Below, piece by piece: positions 22,818 through 25,234 of a stretch of 25,234 bases of DNA. This DNA comes from JAYWFX01 sp043778575 (GTDB taxonomy: Bacteria; Patescibacteriota; JACMRA01), in NCBI GenBank assembly GCA_043778575.1, contig JAYWFX010000056.1:1-25234 (forward strand). Reading direction: 5' to 3'. Position 1 is the first letter of the stretch; every line of letters begins with the position of its first letter. A program made the position numbers and the translations under genes. The notes under the pieces were generated by a model. That model was not told the DNA's origin, searched no databases, and saw only the letters and a list, made by a program, of their open reading frames with translations.

Positions 22818-22847
22818 TTGACAAATCTACACTAATAAATTGGTAAT
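22818..22847 (+). promoter_or_regulatory. Putative promoter of pyruvate kinase
   Basis: TTGACA at 22818-22823, 18-nt spacer, GGTAAT at 22842-22847, ATG at 22857. A leader of only a few nucleotides is predicted. Confidence 0.45.
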
Positions 22848-22856
22848 AAATGCTGT

Positions 22857-23927
22857 ATGTCAAATATTACACCACCGACCAAACCTAATACAAAAATTAT
22901 AGCAACCATTGGGCCAAGCAGCCAAAACGATACCATTTTGAAATATTTCGTGGATAATAATGTAACCATAGCTCGACTAAACTGTTCGCATTCAGCCGTA
23001 GATTGGCACCTAGAGGCAGGGCAAATGTGTCGGGCTCATGGTCTGGAGGTGCTCATGGATCTCCCGGGGCCAAAAATCAGATTAGGAAACATAGCGACTG
23101 TAAAAACTTTTGAGTCTAGTAAAATTTTAGTCCTTGAGCAAGAGAATCCAACTAAAAAAGACATGTACCCATATTTAGACAAGAACGGTAGAAGTGTATT
23201 ACCCTATGAGTTTCCTATCCACAAATATGTAAAAGTTGGTGATGCAATTTTTGTAGACGATGGTAAAATTGAGTGGCACGTGACTGAAATCATCGAAGAC
23301 AAAGTCATGGTTGAGGTGTACCAAGGCGGCCCAGTAAAATCACGAAAAAGTATGAATATGCCTCAGACGAGCCTGACTGTAGATTTCCTACGGGATCGCG
23401 ATATTCTCTTTATCAACGAACTCCTCCCTGTACTCCGACCTGAGATAGTCGCTTCGAGCTTTGTAAAGACTGTAGATGATATTTTGAAGCTAAAAAAGAT
23501 GATTAGTGAGGTTTTGATCAAAAATAATATAACGGATTATTATCCAAAGATTTGTGCCAAATTAGAAATGTCAGAAAGTGTGAGCGATACAAACCTACCA
23601 GCACTAGTCAGTGAATGTGATATTCTGATGGTAGCTCGAGGAGATCTAGCCCTAGAAACACTACCAGCTCATATCAGCGTCCCATTTTTGCAGGAGAAAA
23701 TCAAACTGGAGTGCCAAAAGCAAAACAAACCATTTATAGTCGCCACACAAATGCTCGAATCTATGATCGAATCCAGTGTCCCTACTCGTGCTGAAGTCTC
23801 AGATATTTATAGAGCAGTGTTTTTAGACAAAGCTGACTACATCATGTGTAGCGGAGAAACAGCAGCAGGACTCCACCCCAGAAAAAGCGTAAAAATCATG
23901 AGCGATTTGATAGAGTTTAAGCAGTAG
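22857..23927 (+). CDS. pyk: Pyruvate kinase lacking the C-terminal domain
   Basis: Transfers phosphate from PEP to ADP, the last step of glycolysis. 356 residues; typical enzymes have about 470. Present: IIATIGPSS (14-22), ARLNCSHS (39-46, with R40, N42 and S44), DLPGPKIRLG (68-77), the catalytic KLE (235-237), metal/substrate ARGDL (260-264), IVATQMLESM (294-303) and CSGETAAG (331-338). The B domain is present (about 80-170). The protein ends right after the TIM barrel, so the C domain, which carries the allosteric effector site and much of the tetramer interface, is missing. It is not a frameshift: the stop is followed by 3' overlap with a convergent gene. Likely an unregulated or differently assembled kinase. 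Confidence 0.9.
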   Translation: MSNITPPTKPNTKIIATIGPSSQNDTILKYFVDNNVTIARLNCSHSAVDWHLEAGQMCRAHGLEVLMDLPGPKIRLGNIATVKTFESSKILVLEQENPTKKDMYPYLDKNGRSVLPYEFPIHKYVKVGDAIFVDDGKIEWHVTEIIEDKVMVEVYQGGPVKSRKSMNMPQTSLTVDFLRDRDILFINELLPVLRPEIVASSFVKTVDDILKLKKMISEVLIKNNITDYYPKICAKLEMSESVSDTNLPALVSECDILMVARGDLALETLPAHISVPFLQEKIKLECQKQNKPFIVATQMLESMIESSVPTRAEVSDIYRAVFLDKADYIMCSGETAAGLHPRKSVKIMSDLIEFKQ

Positions 23928-24891
23928 GTGCTGAAAGGGTGTGTTTGCTATCGCCCTTCATCTCCACTTGGTTTCTCCAGCCTCTCACGTCAAATATTTG
24001 GATACTGTTAGTCGCATCACCAGTAAGTGTAGTTCTTTCAGGAATTAGGGGTTTTTTGTCTTTCAGTGTAGATTCTATCTCGTCAATAAGCATATCTATA
24101 TCCAAAGTTTGAAAGAGGTTTTCATACCAAGACTTGTAACCAGCTAATGTTAAGTTTTTGATAGGTTCTAATTGAACCATACTAGAGGTAAAATTTTCTG
24201 CATAAAGTTTCCAGTATGATGCAGGTTTCTTGGCGTTTACCGTAAAATCTTTATTCTTTGGATTATGAACTAAATCTCGAATTGCACGAATCATTTTTAA
24301 AATAACTAATAATTCTAATGGTCGAAACTCAAAATCTTTAACAGTAATTTTATTGTATTTGTTTTTAGCAAACTCCAAGAACTCTCCAAAATCTTGATCA
24401 CCATCAATATCGATTCTATTGATCTCCTCCTGTAGTTTTCTAAAAATACTTTCATTTACTTCATCTGATCCAAAAACTCGAGTTTCATTCTGTTTTCTTT
24501 TTTGCATTCTTAAATAAACACCTCTCGATTTTTCACCTTTGTATGTATGCTCATTAATATTTTGAGTGTGTTTAGATTTGTAGTACAACACTAGTTTATT
24601 TAGAGCAACCAATGCTAAAAATGTAGAATCGGGGTCGTTTTTATATACAAGACATTTTCTAGGTTGCATTGAATGTACGAGACTTGAAGACTCTTCATCC
24701 GTTAGAATGCTATCCGAAAAAAAATGAGATTCATTTAGTTTTTCATAGAGTTCTGCTCTAGTTTCTGGAGTTGGTTTTTGATTAAACAAAAATTTCTGTA
24801 AATACAGATTTAAAACAGGTGTGAATCTATACCTGTCAATCGCTTTCAAATATGTAGTGGATAGTAAAAATATTTCGTCTGGCGGCATAAT
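23917..24891 (-). CDS. Hypothetical protein, family not recognised
   Basis: 324 residues from the ATG at 24891; the frame is open upstream to a TTG at 24990 (357 residues) that overlaps the end of the neighbouring LspA-like gene by 32 nt, so the start is uncertain. The product is soluble, charged and mostly helical, with no signal peptide or membrane segment. The middle is basic (KGEKSRGVYLRMQKRKQ), and helical segments follow such as RPLELLVILKMIRAIRDLVH. No catalytic motif is apparent. Its 3' end overlaps pyruvate kinase by 11 nt on the opposite strand. Base composition appears more AT-rich than the flanking enzyme genes, by impression only. Confidence 0.6.
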   Translation of the reverse strand: MMPPDEIFLLSTTYLKAIDRYRFTPVLNLYLQKFLFNQKPTPETRAELYEKLNESHFFSDSILTDEESSSLVHSMQPRKCLVYKNDPDSTFLALVALNKLVLYYKSKHTQNINEHTYKGEKSRGVYLRMQKRKQNETRVFGSDEVNESIFRKLQEEINRIDIDGDQDFGEFLEFAKNKYNKITVKDFEFRPLELLVILKMIRAIRDLVHNPKNKDFTVNAKKPASYWKLYAENFTSSMVQLEPIKNLTLAGYKSWYENLFQTLDIDMLIDEIESTLKDKKPLIPERTTLTGDATNSIQIFDVRGWRNQVEMKGDSKHTLSAPTA

Positions 24892-24958
24892 GGTTGCATT
24901 AACGCACACAAAAGCCTTCTTTACAAGGGGATATTTATCTTGGGTTTGTGTTTTTATC

Positions 24959-25234
24959 TCAGGCGGACAGCCATGGAATTTTATTTCCAAAGAACACTAG
25001 GATGTTAAGCACAAACAATCCTAACCAGATTTGGATATCGGCAATGTTGAAGTATCCGAGATTGCTACTAAAATACTGAGCTGGTAGATAGTCGGTCACC
25101 GCACCAAAGAACACAAACTTTTCCAAAAAGTTACTAGTAGCTCCAGCGATGATGATTATAGAGACTATCATGGCAAAGTTTTTGAGTTTCAAAAAAATCA
25201 GCGTGGAAATAATCAGTGAGAGTATAAAAAGTGA
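24959..25234 (-). CDS. Signal peptidase II-like protein, C-terminal part (cut by window edge)
   Basis: The frame is open from base 25234 to the TGA at 24959-24961, giving 91 residues of the C-terminal half. Two hydrophobic helices flank a loop. The pattern AGATSNFLEKFVFFGAVTDYL followed by FNIADIQIWLG follows the LspA layout (GNxxDR, GGVxDF, FNxAD), the membrane aspartyl protease that cleaves lipoprotein signal peptides. The second catalytic aspartate is present in FNIAD, but the first, in the NxxDR motif, is replaced by glutamate with the arginine changed to lysine (NFLEK). The protein may therefore be a divergent or altered-activity relative. The start is beyond the window. Confidence 0.7.
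   Translation of the reverse strand, partial: SLFILSLIISTLIFLKLKNFAMIVSIIIIAGATSNFLEKFVFFGAVTDYLPAQYFSSNLGYFNIADIQIWLGLFVLNILVFFGNKIPWLSA

Noticed and set aside
1..25234. Possible UGA-to-glycine recoding, as in some CPR lineages
   Set aside because: Well-supported genes (vapC, the membrane protein at 9251, the LspA-like gene) end in TGA at the expected place, and no conserved gene needs an in-frame TGA to stay open.
1..25234. CRISPR array, rRNA or tRNA genes
   Set aside because: No regularly spaced repeats of CRISPR type and no conserved rRNA or cloverleaf sequences were recognised on either strand.

Overview
The window is AT-rich, very gene-dense bacterial DNA with almost no intergenic space. 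Genes are read with UGA as a stop (several convincing genes end in TGA). Small or reduced enzymes (a pyruvate kinase without its C-terminal domain, a glycyl-tRNA synthetase split into two genes), many membrane-anchored orphan proteins and a strong leaderless-promoter pattern suggest a reduced-genome lineage, possibly Patescibacteria/CPR. That placement is inference; no rRNA gene is present.

Layout. 1-534: 5' part of gltX (minus), running off the left edge. 596-3087: small exported or membrane-anchored orphan proteins and a VKOR-type thiol oxidoreductase. 3166-5049: a metal operon read leftward, csoR - DUF305 protein - CDF metal efflux pump, with a CsoR-type operator at the csoR start. 5126-7910: a leftward operon of a COG0701 permease, its usual partner of the TIGR03943/YcgQ family, and a membrane-anchored putative beta-propeller. 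8024-10369: a rightward COG0523 (CobW/ZigA/YciC-like) GTPase and a membrane protein of unknown function. 10381-13193: a leftward three-gene unit of a CooC/MinD-like ATPase, an unrecognised 160-180 aa protein, and a PLP-enzyme/rhodanese fusion. 13286-16126: a rightward fur-family regulator plus znuA-znuC-znuB. Identical 13-bp palindromes (GCAACTAAGTTGC) sit between the -35 element and the start of the GTPase gene and of the CooC-like gene, and a one-mismatch copy precedes the fur gene, so these three units look like one Zur-type zinc-limitation regulon.

16096-25234: a small orphan gene, rpiB, the detached anticodon-binding domain of glycyl-tRNA synthetase, a Phd/VapC-type toxin-antitoxin pair, a DEDDy 3'-5' exonuclease-like protein, a divergent PEP synthase/PPDK-like protein, the catalytic half of glycyl-tRNA synthetase, a short pyruvate kinase, an orphan gene, and the 3' part of a signal-peptidase-II-like gene at the right edge.

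The strongest unusual observations are: (1) glycyl-tRNA synthetase split cleanly between its catalytic and anticodon-binding domains, with the halves 4.5 kb apart and the detached C-terminal domain carrying its own promoter-like element; (2) the CooC-like ATPase / unknown protein / cysteine-synthase-like-rhodanese unit tied to zinc uptake by a shared operator; (3) a TTGACA/T hexamer 28-35 nt before the start codon of twelve genes, as expected for leaderless mRNAs. No tRNA, rRNA, CRISPR array, IS element or attachment site was recognised. No gene-free stretch exceeds 300 bases.
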